Shown here piece by piece: positions 1-6,448 of a stretch of DNA of 6,520 bases (position 1 is the stretch's first letter; the number at the start of each line of letters is the position of its first letter). The notes under the pieces are model-generated. The model was given only the letters and a program-made list of their open reading frames with translations. It was not told the origin of the DNA and made no database searches. The DNA lies in the NCBI RefSeq assembly GCF_051967575.1, contig NZ_JBQCJW010000061.1:1-6520 (forward strand). Reading direction: 5' to 3'. This DNA comes from Solibacillus silvestris_B (GTDB taxonomy: Bacteria > Bacillota > Bacilli > Bacillales_A > Planococcaceae). The position numbers were made by a program, and so were the translations under genes.

Positions 1-11
1 TGTCGGACACG

Positions 12-134
12 TCCTCTCATATAAGTTATTTTACTAACTTAGCTCGATTATGTCCATGACTCTATATTACATCCAAAGATTAGGATATTCCTTATATAAT
101 ACTAGTTAGTATGCAAGGGTTTGTTATGAGAGGA
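12..134. repeat. Nested inverted repeats in the gene-free left edge
   Basis: Two perfect inverted repeats are nested. TCCTCTCATA (12-21) pairs with TATGAGAGGA (125-134), and inside it TACTAACT (32-39) pairs with AGTTAGTA (104-111). The stretches between the two arm pairs (22-31 and 112-124) do not match well, and the 64-base centre is AT-rich and contains a TATAAT at 95-100. The layout could be the imperfect terminal repeats of a very small non-autonomous mobile element, or a long interrupted hairpin in the leader of the next gene. I see no clear target-site duplication and no T-tract, so neither reading is proven. No other feature is visible in 1-244. Confidence 0.45.
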
Positions 135-244
135 AGCCGCTAATTTGCCGAATTCACCAATTTTCAATATCCATACGATAAATATTACCCACTACTTACC
201 AAGTTTTTGTTAAAATTATAAACAATGTATATTGAGGAAATGGG

Positions 245-2098
245 ATGGAAATTGTAATGAAAAAATGTTTTTACATATTTTTTGCGCTTTTAACAGGTTT
301 TTTAGGATGTATGCAAAGCTCCTCCGCGGAAGAGGTGAGGCATTCAATTATTTCTGCGGAGCAAGGGGCGACGATGACGGCTACAGCCAATCCGGATGGC
401 ATGAAGGTTGCAGCACTGAAGCAAGGGACACGGGTGAAGCTTATACGCGAGGAAGCAAGCTGGGCGAAAGTTGAGTACAATGGACGGCTCGGCTGGGTGC
501 GCAATGAATTCATCAAACCGTTTACAGAAGACTTGCTGCCGATTTATTCGTCGTATTATAAATTGCTGGAAGAAACAGATGATGTTATTTATGCATTAGT
601 GAACGATTTTACACAGGACGGTATTGAAGACTTATTTGTAATTGTGGACTCCAACCCGTCAAAGGGACAGTATATCGAAAAAATTTATAGTGGCGGTACA
701 GTTATATACCAAAAAAACTTAAAGCACGGTTTATCGGTTTTAAAAGATGCGACCGATTATTATTTGTTCCATCATACACAAACGAATTCCGAGAAAAAGT
801 ATAAGCTGTCGGCGCTGAATGAACAGGCAAAAACCGACTATTATGAAGCGAGTGAAGGGAAAAATTCATATGAAGTGACAGCAAATACATATTTGAATAC
901 GTATTTCATCGTACAATCCGGCAATGGGGAGCTTTCTGAGCTTACATTGACACATGAGCAAGCAGCATCAAAAGATTATTATGGCGGGGTGAAGAAAAAT
1001 GGATATGATGAAACCATTTATCTCGAAAATTACTATTTATCAAATGGCGGCAAAACAGAACCGCTCCTTGAGAAAGATTATAATGCGCTTTTTGCTAAAT
1101 ATGAAAAAGCAAAAGGAGCAAAAATCATTTATAGCGATGATTATAAATCTGCTTCGCTATCGGATAAGTTTTCATTCGACTTAAAGCGTGCGAAAAATGA
1201 GCTGCTTGATTTGGCGGCAGCCATCGCCCCGGAAAAGGAAATCGAAGTACTCCCCGCAGAAATGGATAGCTTGAAGATAAAGCTGGCCCAGTCCGTATTC
1301 CTTGAGATGCCGTATGAAAATGGGGTATCTCGAAATGCCTATACGATGGTGAAAAATGTCGAAGATGGGGTGAAGCGCGGGTTGCCCGGCTATGAGGCAA
1401 GTTATTTTACGAAAGAAAATAGTGTAGAAATTCCAATTGACGGCATGCAATATATGGACAGTACCCCAATGGAAAATGTCATTAATGATTTTTATGGAAC
1501 GACGATTAATGCGGATGAATTCAATGCATTGGCTTCAGTCGAGGGACGGGCTTTAAATGATGGTGTTTACCAGTTTCCAATTGAGGAAGAGGAAGCATCA
1601 GAGACATATATTTACCGCCAATTATTAAGTATGGAGCAATTGCAAAACGGCTATGATATTTTGCAGTTTGCTGATTACAATATGCCTATGGAAATCGTTG
1701 TTTCACCATCGAATGAAAATGGTCTGATCGCGGGGGAACAGGTGCAGAAAGGGTATGTCGTGTTCAAGCGATTGCCGTTTAAAACGGGCACAAAATGGGT
1801 GTATATCGATACAGTGTCACAAATTGATTTAATGGATTCAAAGCACTATCAAACTTATGAAAACACGCTGCCGCTTATGCAGCGCTATATTGCAGAGCAG
1901 CAAATTGCCGAAGAAATGAAGCCAGATGAGGATGCTGAGCCAATCGTCGCATCGGCTGCAACCGGGGAAGGAAGCGTTCAAGCGGCAGATCAGGAAACCG
2001 CCGTATCATGGGGCTTTATGGCGCTCGTGCTCGCATTGGTAATCGGGGCATTTGGCGGAGCGTATTTCATCTATTATAGAAAAACAAAACAAAAATAA
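245..2098 (+). CDS. Exported SH3-domain protein with C-terminal membrane anchor, function unknown
   Basis: The product has 617 residues. The ATG at 245 is chosen because GAGG (234-237) lies 7 nt upstream; a second in-frame ATG at 257 has only a weak GGAA. Residues 1-28 form a signal peptide (KK at 6-7, hydrophobic core 9-22, likely cleavage after S-S-S-A28). C22 is preceded by F-L-G, a poor lipobox, so lipoprotein status is unlikely but open. Residues about 33-93 look like a bacterial SH3 domain (W73, G-W-V at 83-85), a fold often used for wall binding. Residues 121-130 (D-F-T-Q-D-G-I-E-D-L) match the DxnxDGxxDL calcium-loop pattern of FG-GAP/VCBS-like repeats. The region to about 580 is unrecognised. 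Residues 589-611 are a membrane helix followed by R-K-T-K-Q-K, giving an outside body with a short cytoplasmic tail. The gene stands alone with its own terminator. A wall-associated or sensory role is inference. Confidence 0.9.
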   Translation: MEIVMKKCFYIFFALLTGFLGCMQSSSAEEVRHSIISAEQGATMTATANPDGMKVAALKQGTRVKLIREEASWAKVEYNGRLGWVRNEFIKPFTEDLLPIYSSYYKLLEETDDVIYALVNDFTQDGIEDLFVIVDSNPSKGQYIEKIYSGGTVIYQKNLKHGLSVLKDATDYYLFHHTQTNSEKKYKLSALNEQAKTDYYEASEGKNSYEVTANTYLNTYFIVQSGNGELSELTLTHEQAASKDYYGGVKKNGYDETIYLENYYLSNGGKTEPLLEKDYNALFAKYEKAKGAKIIYSDDYKSASLSDKFSFDLKRAKNELLDLAAAIAPEKEIEVLPAEMDSLKIKLAQSVFLEMPYENGVSRNAYTMVKNVEDGVKRGLPGYEASYFTKENSVEIPIDGMQYMDSTPMENVINDFYGTTINADEFNALASVEGRALNDGVYQFPIEEEEASETYIYRQLLSMEQLQNGYDILQFADYNMPMEIVVSPSNENGLIAGEQVQKGYVVFKRLPFKTGTKWVYIDTVSQIDLMDSKHYQTYENTLPLMQRYIAEQQIAEEMKPDEDAEPIVASAATGEGSVQAADQETAVSWGFMALVLALVIGAFGGAYFIYYRKTKQK

Positions 2099-2107
2099 TG
2101 AATGTTG

Positions 2108-2140
2108 AGCTGTCTCTATATAATTGGAGGCAGCTTTTTT
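2108..2140 (+). terminator. Intrinsic terminator of the SH3-domain protein gene
   Basis: AGCTGTCTC (2108-2116) pairs with GAGGCAGCT (2127-2135) with one G-U pair. Two further pairs (2117-2118 with 2125-2126, one of them G-U) extend the stem to 11 bp with a 6-nt loop, and a run of six T follows (2135-2140). It begins 9 nt after the stop codon of the upstream gene. Confidence 0.9.
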
Positions 2141-2169
2141 GGCGTTTAGGAAACTGCAGGCTTTGGTGT

Positions 2170-2199
2170 TGTGGATAACTTTGCAAGAAAGTGTTATCC
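2170..2199. other. Stem-loop with a perfect DnaA-box 9-mer
   Basis: TGTGGATAA (2170-2178) is the exact reverse complement of the classic DnaA box TTATCCACA. It overlaps one arm of a perfect 7-bp inverted repeat, GGATAAC (2173-2179) and GTTATCC (2193-2199), with a 13-nt loop whose ends (CTTT and AAAG) can also pair. There is only one consensus box and no AT-rich unwinding element or dnaA/dnaN neighbour, so this is not an origin. Isolated boxes can titrate DnaA or regulate, but nothing here shows that. A small hairpin, CGTGC/GCACG (2214-2232), lies just downstream. Confidence 0.35.
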
Positions 2200-2349
2200 C
2201 CTTCCAACTAAGCCGTGCCAACTCCTTGCACGATTAGGCCCCACCGTACAAAAGGAGAGAGCCGGAAAACTACCAGCACCCTCATATTGGATTGATAAAA
2301 TCCCCATTTTACCGTAATAGATTCTTTCTCTTAATTATGTGATGAAGAA

Positions 2350-2538
2350 AATAAGCGGAGATTTTCCGGTTATTTGCGCGATCGGGTCCTTTTTGGGGGA
2401 AATAAAGGGAAATTTTCCGGTTATGCAAAGAAAAATCCTTCAATTTCATGTTTTTTTGGTCAATAAGCGGAATTTTTCCGACTATTTAGGCTGTTTTTGA
2501 TTGTATTTTTTTAATAAGGGGAATTTTTCCGTCTATTT
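2350..2538. repeat. Four-copy array of 26-bp imperfect palindromes
   Basis: Four related 26-bp units start at 2350, 2401, 2462 and 2513. The consensus is roughly AATAAGCGG, then A/T-rich, then TTTTCCG, then a TATTT end, so each unit has dyad symmetry around a GGAA/TTCC core with AATA/TATT outer arms. Units 1 and 2 share CCGGTTAT; units 3 and 4 share GGAATTTTTCCG. The spacing from start to start is 51, 61 and 51 bp. The spacers (25, 35 and 25 nt) are not related to each other apart from runs of T. I do not recognise it as a named repeat family. Possible roles are a multi-site protein-binding region or a dispersed intergenic palindrome amplified locally. It lies between two transcription units, far from either start codon. 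Confidence 0.75.
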
Positions 2539-2548
2539 ATTAAAGTGA

Positions 2549-2993
2549 GCATTTAAACGAATCTCCCAACCGGTAATAGAGGACCCCTTCATATCAAATT
2601 ACGGGAATCGGCTTCTTTTTTGCCGTCACTGTCTTCCCGCTTCGCTTATAATACGCCAAGATTTCCTCGTGGATATTTGGCTAGCGAATAAAATACACAC
2701 ATTTCCTGAAGAAACGAAACCGATTGTTGTGCCGGTAAAAAACCTGTCAATTAAAATGGAAGTCATTAATAAAGAAGCCAGATTTTCAGTACCCTCTGCA
2801 AAAGTTGTTGAATGTTTACTCTGCGTCGAGTCCTCCAAAACTTGCGGCTCACACGATATAAGTCATTGGGAGCATGCCACACGACGTGTTGTTTTGCCTG
2901 CTCGGAGCTGGATGGGCATTTTAGTGCTTTTATTCTGCGGTAATAGAAACAGAAAAATAAAAGAAGAATATAAACCGCCGTCCTGAATAATTG
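2549..2993. other. Possible decayed gene, strand uncertain
   Basis: No intact gene is supported here, but several frames are unusually open. On the plus strand one frame has no stop from 2549 to 2986, with only a GTG at 2669 lacking a ribosome binding site as a start. On the minus strand, a frame running from 2993 down to about 2770 reads like a small membrane protein: a hydrophobic A-V-Y-I-L-L-L-F-F segment, then R-R-I-K-A-L-K-C, then an R/K-rich part. A second minus frame is open from 2838 to 2626. A third ends at 2594 with E-E-I-L-A-Y-Y-K-R-S-G-K-T-V-T-A-K-K-K-P-I-P-V-I, preceded by an in-frame TAG. The minus pieces follow one another in shifted frames, as expected of a frameshifted pseudogene. 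No product is recognised, and chance openness is a real alternative. Confidence 0.3.
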
Positions 2994-3022
2994 TCAGGGA
3001 ACGTCAGCAATTTCCGATTCCA

Positions 3023-3152
3023 TATTTACCAATAATGCGCCAATACATAAATCAAATAAATACTATTAAATTGCAAGATGATGAAATTTTAATATCATAA
3101 ATATTATACTATAAAACTAATTATTGCCATGCGAATTAATTATTGGTAAATA
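3023..3152. repeat. Perfect 14-bp inverted repeat upstream of the S-layer promoter
   Basis: TATTTACCAATAAT (3023-3036) and ATTATTGGTAAATA (3139-3152) are exact reverse complements, 102 nt apart. The right arm overlaps one copy of a 9-bp direct repeat, TAATTATTG (3118-3126 and 3137-3145, 19 bp apart). The segment is extremely AT-rich and ends about 80 bp before the -35 box of the S-layer promoter. Two binding sites for a regulator, or a bent upstream activating region, would fit. No regulator is identifiable. Confidence 0.6.
3071..3098 (+). promoter_or_regulatory. Weak candidate second promoter for the S-layer gene
   Basis: TTGCAA (3071-3076) and TATCAT (3093-3098) are separated by 16 bp and match the sigma-A boxes at 4/6 and 5/6. 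Tandem promoters are known for S-layer genes, for example the Brevibacillus cwp operon. In sequence this AT-rich, such matches arise easily by chance. Confidence 0.25.
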
Positions 3153-3231
3153 ATAATACTCGAAAGTCATGATAAGAGAACGTTGGTATTACTAGTATTA
3201 TTAAGTTTACTTTATATTTCCTAAAATAGCA

Positions 3232-3260
3232 TTGACAATAAAAACCCTTACTAATATACT
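3232..3260 (+). promoter_or_regulatory. Strong sigma-A promoter of the S-layer gene
   Basis: A perfect -35 box TTGACA (3232-3237) and TATACT (3255-3260, 5/6 to TATAAT) are separated by the optimal 17 bp. Transcription should start near 3267. The AT-rich stretch just upstream of the -35 box could act as an UP element. It is the best promoter match in the window and sits before the gene expected to be expressed most strongly. Confidence 0.88.
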
Positions 3261-3266
3261 TGTTGA

Positions 3267-3338
3267 TGTTATCGTAATATACGAGACAATATCACAAAAA
3301 TGATAAAAATTTGTTTTCTAATTGGAGGAAATCGTTCT
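3267..3338 (+). promoter_or_regulatory. S-layer mRNA leader with 5' hairpin and strong RBS
   Basis: The inferred leader is about 70 nt. Close to its 5' end TCGTA (3272-3276) and TACGA (3280-3284) can pair around a 3-nt loop; a hairpin there could protect the 5' end, but the stem is short. The ribosome binding site TTGGAGG (3322-3328) lies 10 nt before the ATG at 3339 and fixes the start. An in-frame ATG at 3300 has no ribosome binding site. Confidence 0.6.
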
Positions 3339-6050
3339 ATGGCTAACCAACCAAAGAAATATACTAAATTCGTAGCAACTGCTGCGACAGCTACATTAGT
3401 AGCATCTGCAATCGTTCCTGTAGCTTCTGCTGCTGGTTTTTCTGATGTTGCAAACACAAACTCACATTCTGAGAATATTAATGCTTTAGTAGAAGCTGGC
3501 ATCATCCAAGGCTACCCAGATGGCACTTTCAAGCCAAACCAAGAATTAACTCGTGGTCAAGTTGTGAAAATGTTAGGTAAATGGGTAGAAGCTCAAGGCT
3601 TTGATATCCCTGCTGACTATGCTACAAAAGCTCGTTTCAATGACCTAGCAGTAAATGCAAAAGACCAAGAATTAGTAAAATATGCTGCATTAGTTGCTGA
3701 TACTGGCGTATTCAACGGTTCTAACGGTGCATTAAATGCTGGCGGCAAAATCACTCGCGAAAACATGGCTCTAGTTTTAGACCGCGCTTATAAAGCAATC
3801 AACAAAACTACTTTAGTAGAATTAGCTGCTGAAATCGAAGACGTTAAAGTTGCTGACTTAACTACTGCTAAAGCTGAAGCTCGCGAAGCTATCCAAGCAT
3901 TACGTGATTTAGGTATTTCTGTAGTTGAAAACTTCAACCCGAAAAACACAGTAACTCGTGGTCAATTCGCTTCATTCTTAAACAAAACAATCAACACTGA
4001 AGCTAAAGAAGTTGAATTAACAGTTAAAGAAGCAGTGGCAGTAGATGCGACTACATTAAACGTTACTTTATCTGATGACACTACACATGTAGTAACTTTG
4101 GAAAAAGCTTTAGAAGCTAACGTAGCAACAGAAGTAACATTCAAAATTAAAGGCAAAGAATATACTGCAACAGTAACTTTCAAAGTTGAAGCACCAAAAG
4201 TTATGTCAGTAAACATTGTTGACGGTTTGACTGTTGAAGTTAAATTCAGCGAAGCCGTATTAAAATCAGATATTAACAACAAAGTATCAATCCAAGGTAC
4301 AACATTGGATACAGCTGCTTTATCTGAAGACGGCAAAACATTAACATTGAATTCACCAACAGCAATCAATGTTAAAGATGCTGCATTAGTAGTTGAGCCA
4401 GTGCGCACTGCTAAAGACCGTTTAGTAAAAACTGCTAAATACGTATCTGTAGTAACTTACAAAGATGAAGTTGCTCCAGCAATCGCATCTGTTAAAGCTG
4501 CAACAAAAGGCAAAGCTACTGAAACAGTTACAGTTACTTTAACTGAAGCTGCTACAGCAGATACTGCAAAAATCAATGGTCAAGCAGCTACAATTTCTAA
4601 AGTTGAAGGCAAAGTAATTACTTTAACTGGTGTTACTGTTGAAGCTGGAAAAACGCACACTGTTGAATTATTCAATGTTGTGGATGCTGCCGGCAATAAA
4701 ACAGTAAAAGCTTCAAAAGCATTTGAAGTTACTGTTGATACTGTAGCTCCAACAGCAACAATTGAAGCTGCTGGCGACAACGCTATTTTAGTAACATTCG
4801 ACAAACCGATGAACGTTGCATCTGTAGAAGCTGCATTAGCAAACGGTATCATTAAAGACGAATTATTAGCTGCAGTAACTAGCGACACTGCTAAAGTAGT
4901 AGCAAACTCAAACGACAAACAATTCTTAGTGGAATTAAAAGATAACGCAATCTTTGCCAACAAAGATTCACGTGTATTCACTGTAGTATTAGGCGGGAAA
5001 ATGACAGATGCTTTAGGCAACAAATTCGCTGCAACTACTAAAACTGTTACATTAACGAAAGATGCTGCAAAACCAGTAGCTACTGGCTATGACATCATTG
5101 TTGATGAAGATGGTAAAGTAGAAGAAATCGTAGTGGAATTCAACGAAGCATTAGCTGCTAAATCTGGCATTAACTTCGGTTCAATCGCGACTGTAGTAAA
5201 TGAAGAAGGCAAAGTGGATTCAAAATTAAACACATTAACTGGTTCGGTTGAAAAAGGTTCTAAGAAAGTATCATTCAAATTTGGTACTCCTGTTTTAGTT
5301 GAAGGTAAATTCGCTGTTACATTCAACCAAAACTTAGTGACTGACTTAGCATTAGCTGCTAACCAATCAGCTGCTTTCAACATGACATTCGATTTCGGTA
5401 CTGCTAAAACTTCAACTGAATTTGAAATGGCTGCAAATGCTGTTACAACTTCTGGTGATACGATTACTGTTAATTTCCCAACTGAAGTTAAAGGCGGCGC
5501 GGTAGCAGGTTCTGCAACTGATTTAGCTAACTACACATTGGACGGAAAAGCATTAACTGGTGCTACAATCACTATTTCCGACAATAACAAAAAAGCGACA
5601 ATCAAATTGGCTGAAGGTACAATTACTGAAGACAACAATACAGCTGTATTGAAAGTATTCAACGTTCAAAACTTGGCAGGTACAAAAACAGTAAAAGCTT
5701 ATGAGCAAACAATTGCTGTTCAAGATACAAAAGCTCCAGAATTAACTTCTGCAGTAATTATCGATAACCAAACAATCGAATTAACATATAATGAAGCAGT
5801 TCGATTAGGCGGCGGAACTTTCGCTTCTGACTTCTCATTAATTGTTGACGGTCAAGCTCATTCAGCTACATTAGCAACACCAGCTGCAGTTGTTGGAAAA
5901 GATAACACATTACGTGTAACTCTTTCTGCTCCAATCAACTTCGCATTGGCTGATACAGTAAACGTTAAAGTTATCGGTAACGCAGCTGTTACAGATAAAG
6001 GTGCACGCACTAACGCTCAAAAACTAAACATCGAAGTAAAAGCTAAGTAA
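3339..6050 (+). CDS. S-layer protein with three SLH domains and Ig-like repeats
   Basis: The product has 903 residues. It is secreted and probably forms the paracrystalline outer surface lattice. Residues 1-31 are a signal peptide (K6-K7, K10, hydrophobic 11-28, A-S-A31 cleavage), which supports the start at 3339 rather than 3300. Three SLH domains follow at about 34-82, 100-149 and 168-218; such domains bind the pyruvylated secondary cell-wall polymer. Their signature motifs are T71-R-G-Q, T139-R-E-N and T206-R-G-Q rather than TRAE. Residues 222-284 form a beta-rich linker. Then come about six Ig-like modules of 90-115 residues, beginning near 285, 379, 471, 579, 691 and 799, several opening with A-P and carrying F-S-E-A or F-D-K-P-M strands and D-A-A-G-N-K-like loops, as in SbsA-type Big_5 domains. 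The protein has no cysteine and one tryptophan (W82). Leucine is mostly TTA, typical of a very highly expressed gene. The general class is secure; lattice formation is inferred. Confidence 0.95.
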   Translation: MANQPKKYTKFVATAATATLVASAIVPVASAAGFSDVANTNSHSENINALVEAGIIQGYPDGTFKPNQELTRGQVVKMLGKWVEAQGFDIPADYATKARFNDLAVNAKDQELVKYAALVADTGVFNGSNGALNAGGKITRENMALVLDRAYKAINKTTLVELAAEIEDVKVADLTTAKAEAREAIQALRDLGISVVENFNPKNTVTRGQFASFLNKTINTEAKEVELTVKEAVAVDATTLNVTLSDDTTHVVTLEKALEANVATEVTFKIKGKEYTATVTFKVEAPKVMSVNIVDGLTVEVKFSEAVLKSDINNKVSIQGTTLDTAALSEDGKTLTLNSPTAINVKDAALVVEPVRTAKDRLVKTAKYVSVVTYKDEVAPAIASVKAATKGKATETVTVTLTEAATADTAKINGQAATISKVEGKVITLTGVTVEAGKTHTVELFNVVDAAGNKTVKASKAFEVTVDTVAPTATIEAAGDNAILVTFDKPMNVASVEAALANGIIKDELLAAVTSDTAKVVANSNDKQFLVELKDNAIFANKDSRVFTVVLGGKMTDALGNKFAATTKTVTLTKDAAKPVATGYDIIVDEDGKVEEIVVEFNEALAAKSGINFGSIATVVNEEGKVDSKLNTLTGSVEKGSKKVSFKFGTPVLVEGKFAVTFNQNLVTDLALAANQSAAFNMTFDFGTAKTSTEFEMAANAVTTSGDTITVNFPTEVKGGAVAGSATDLANYTLDGKALTGATITISDNNKKATIKLAEGTITEDNNTAVLKVFNVQNLAGTKTVKAYEQTIAVQDTKAPELTSAVIIDNQTIELTYNEAVRLGGGTFASDFSLIVDGQAHSATLATPAAVVGKDNTLRVTLSAPINFALADTVNVKVIGNAAVTDKGARTNAQKLNIEVKAK

Positions 6051-6070
6051 TTTCAGCAACTTTGATTCAG

Positions 6071-6104
6071 ACTCTCTCTATTTTTCAATAGAGGGAGTTT
6101 TTTT
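6071..6104 (+). terminator. Strong intrinsic terminator of the S-layer gene
   Basis: ACTCTCTCTATT (6071-6082) pairs with AATAGAGGGAGT (6087-6098): a 12-bp stem with one G-U pair, a TTTC loop, and a run of seven T (6098-6104). It starts 20 nt after the S-layer stop codon and should largely isolate the next gene from that transcript. Confidence 0.95.
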
Positions 6105-6114
6105 GTGTGAAAAT

Positions 6115-6143
6115 TTGTAAACTATAATAGAATTCTATACAAT
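6115..6143 (+). promoter_or_regulatory. Likely promoter of the small downstream gene
   Basis: TTGTAA (6115-6120) and TACAAT (6138-6143) lie 17 bp apart, 4/6 and 5/6 matches to sigma-A boxes, placing the start near 6150 and giving a leader of only about 15 nt. A perfect TATAAT also occurs at 6123-6128, but its -35 region is poor (TTGTGT at 14 bp spacing). One of the two is probably used, because the strong terminator just upstream makes read-through small. Confidence 0.45.
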
Positions 6144-6164
6144 ATTTACTATGGAGGGATTTAT

Positions 6165-6413
6165 ATGCATTTTTTTAGCCAGTTGAAAATAAATGGGCTG
6201 TTATTGGAAGTTCAAGGCTATTTTCAATCGAAAATGAATATCCTGGAAATTCATTGTAAAGAAGTATTATCATTGTTCAAAAATTGGAAGTATGAGGAAG
6301 TCATCGTGGAGGAATTTGCTTTAATCGACAACGATAAAACCGTTTATTCTGATAGCTCCACATTAGTAATAGCTGAAGTTAGTCATAATCAAATAAAGTT
6401 GTTACATATATAA
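6165..6413 (+). CDS. Small protein of unknown function, 82 residues
   Basis: The ATG at 6165 is preceded by GGAGGG (6153-6158) at a spacing of 6 nt, a strong ribosome binding site that supports a real gene. The product has no signal peptide and no membrane helix, so it is probably cytoplasmic. The sequence alternates short hydrophobic strands with acidic stretches (K-Y-E-E-V-I-V-E-E-F at about 43-52, then L-I-D-N-D-K, then T-L-V-I-A-E-V), which suggests a small alpha/beta or beta-sandwich fold. There is one cysteine (C31). I do not recognise a family. It is separated from the S-layer gene by a terminator. No terminator follows it, so it may be transcribed with whatever begins near 6449. Its codon use is more mixed than that of the S-layer gene. 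Confidence 0.75.
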   Translation: MHFFSQLKINGLLLEVQGYFQSKMNILEIHCKEVLSLFKNWKYEEVIVEEFALIDNDKTVYSDSSTLVIAEVSHNQIKLLHI

Positions 6414-6448
6414 AATTAATAAACTTGAATTGGAGGAATTACATATCG

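Noticed and set aside
95..100. TATAAT as the promoter of the SH3-protein gene
   Set aside because: There is no recognisable -35 box at a normal distance, and it lies about 145 bp before the start inside the inverted-repeat structure. No better promoter for this gene was found.
308..310. Lipoprotein cysteine (C22) in the SH3-domain protein
   Set aside because: The F-L-G-C context lacks the usual L/V/I at -3, and a good signal peptidase I site (S-S-A28) follows at once; the protein already has a C-terminal anchor.
2170..2199. Replication origin
   Set aside because: One DnaA box only, with no cluster, unwinding element or replication genes nearby.
2350..2538. CRISPR array (26-bp repeats, 25-35 nt spacers)
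   Set aside because: The repeats differ from each other at several positions, the spacers are T-rich and uneven, there are only four units, and no cas gene is present.
2609..2625. CGGC/GCCG hairpin with T-run as a terminator
   Set aside because: The stem is only 4 bp and the T-run lies in the loop, not after the stem.
2647..2652. Perfect TATAAT as a promoter for the open frame at 2669
   Set aside because: No -35 box lies at 15-19 bp upstream and no ribosome binding site precedes the GTG.
2571..2947. CGGTAATAGA at 2571-2580 and 2938-2947 as a target-site duplication
   Set aside because: A 10-mer repeat within a kilobase is not rare, a near copy (CCGTAATAGA) occurs at 2311, and the enclosed segment has no terminal inverted repeats.
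3300..3338. Upstream in-frame ATG that would add 13 residues to the S-layer protein
   Set aside because: It has no ribosome binding site, while TTGGAGG precedes the ATG at 3339, where a standard signal peptide begins. The extension would also add the only cysteine.
3962..5383. Long minus-strand open frames (3962-4408, 4580-5023, 5087-5383)
   Set aside because: They lie entirely inside the S-layer gene. Its repetitive composition and restricted codon set keep an antisense frame open; none has a supported start.
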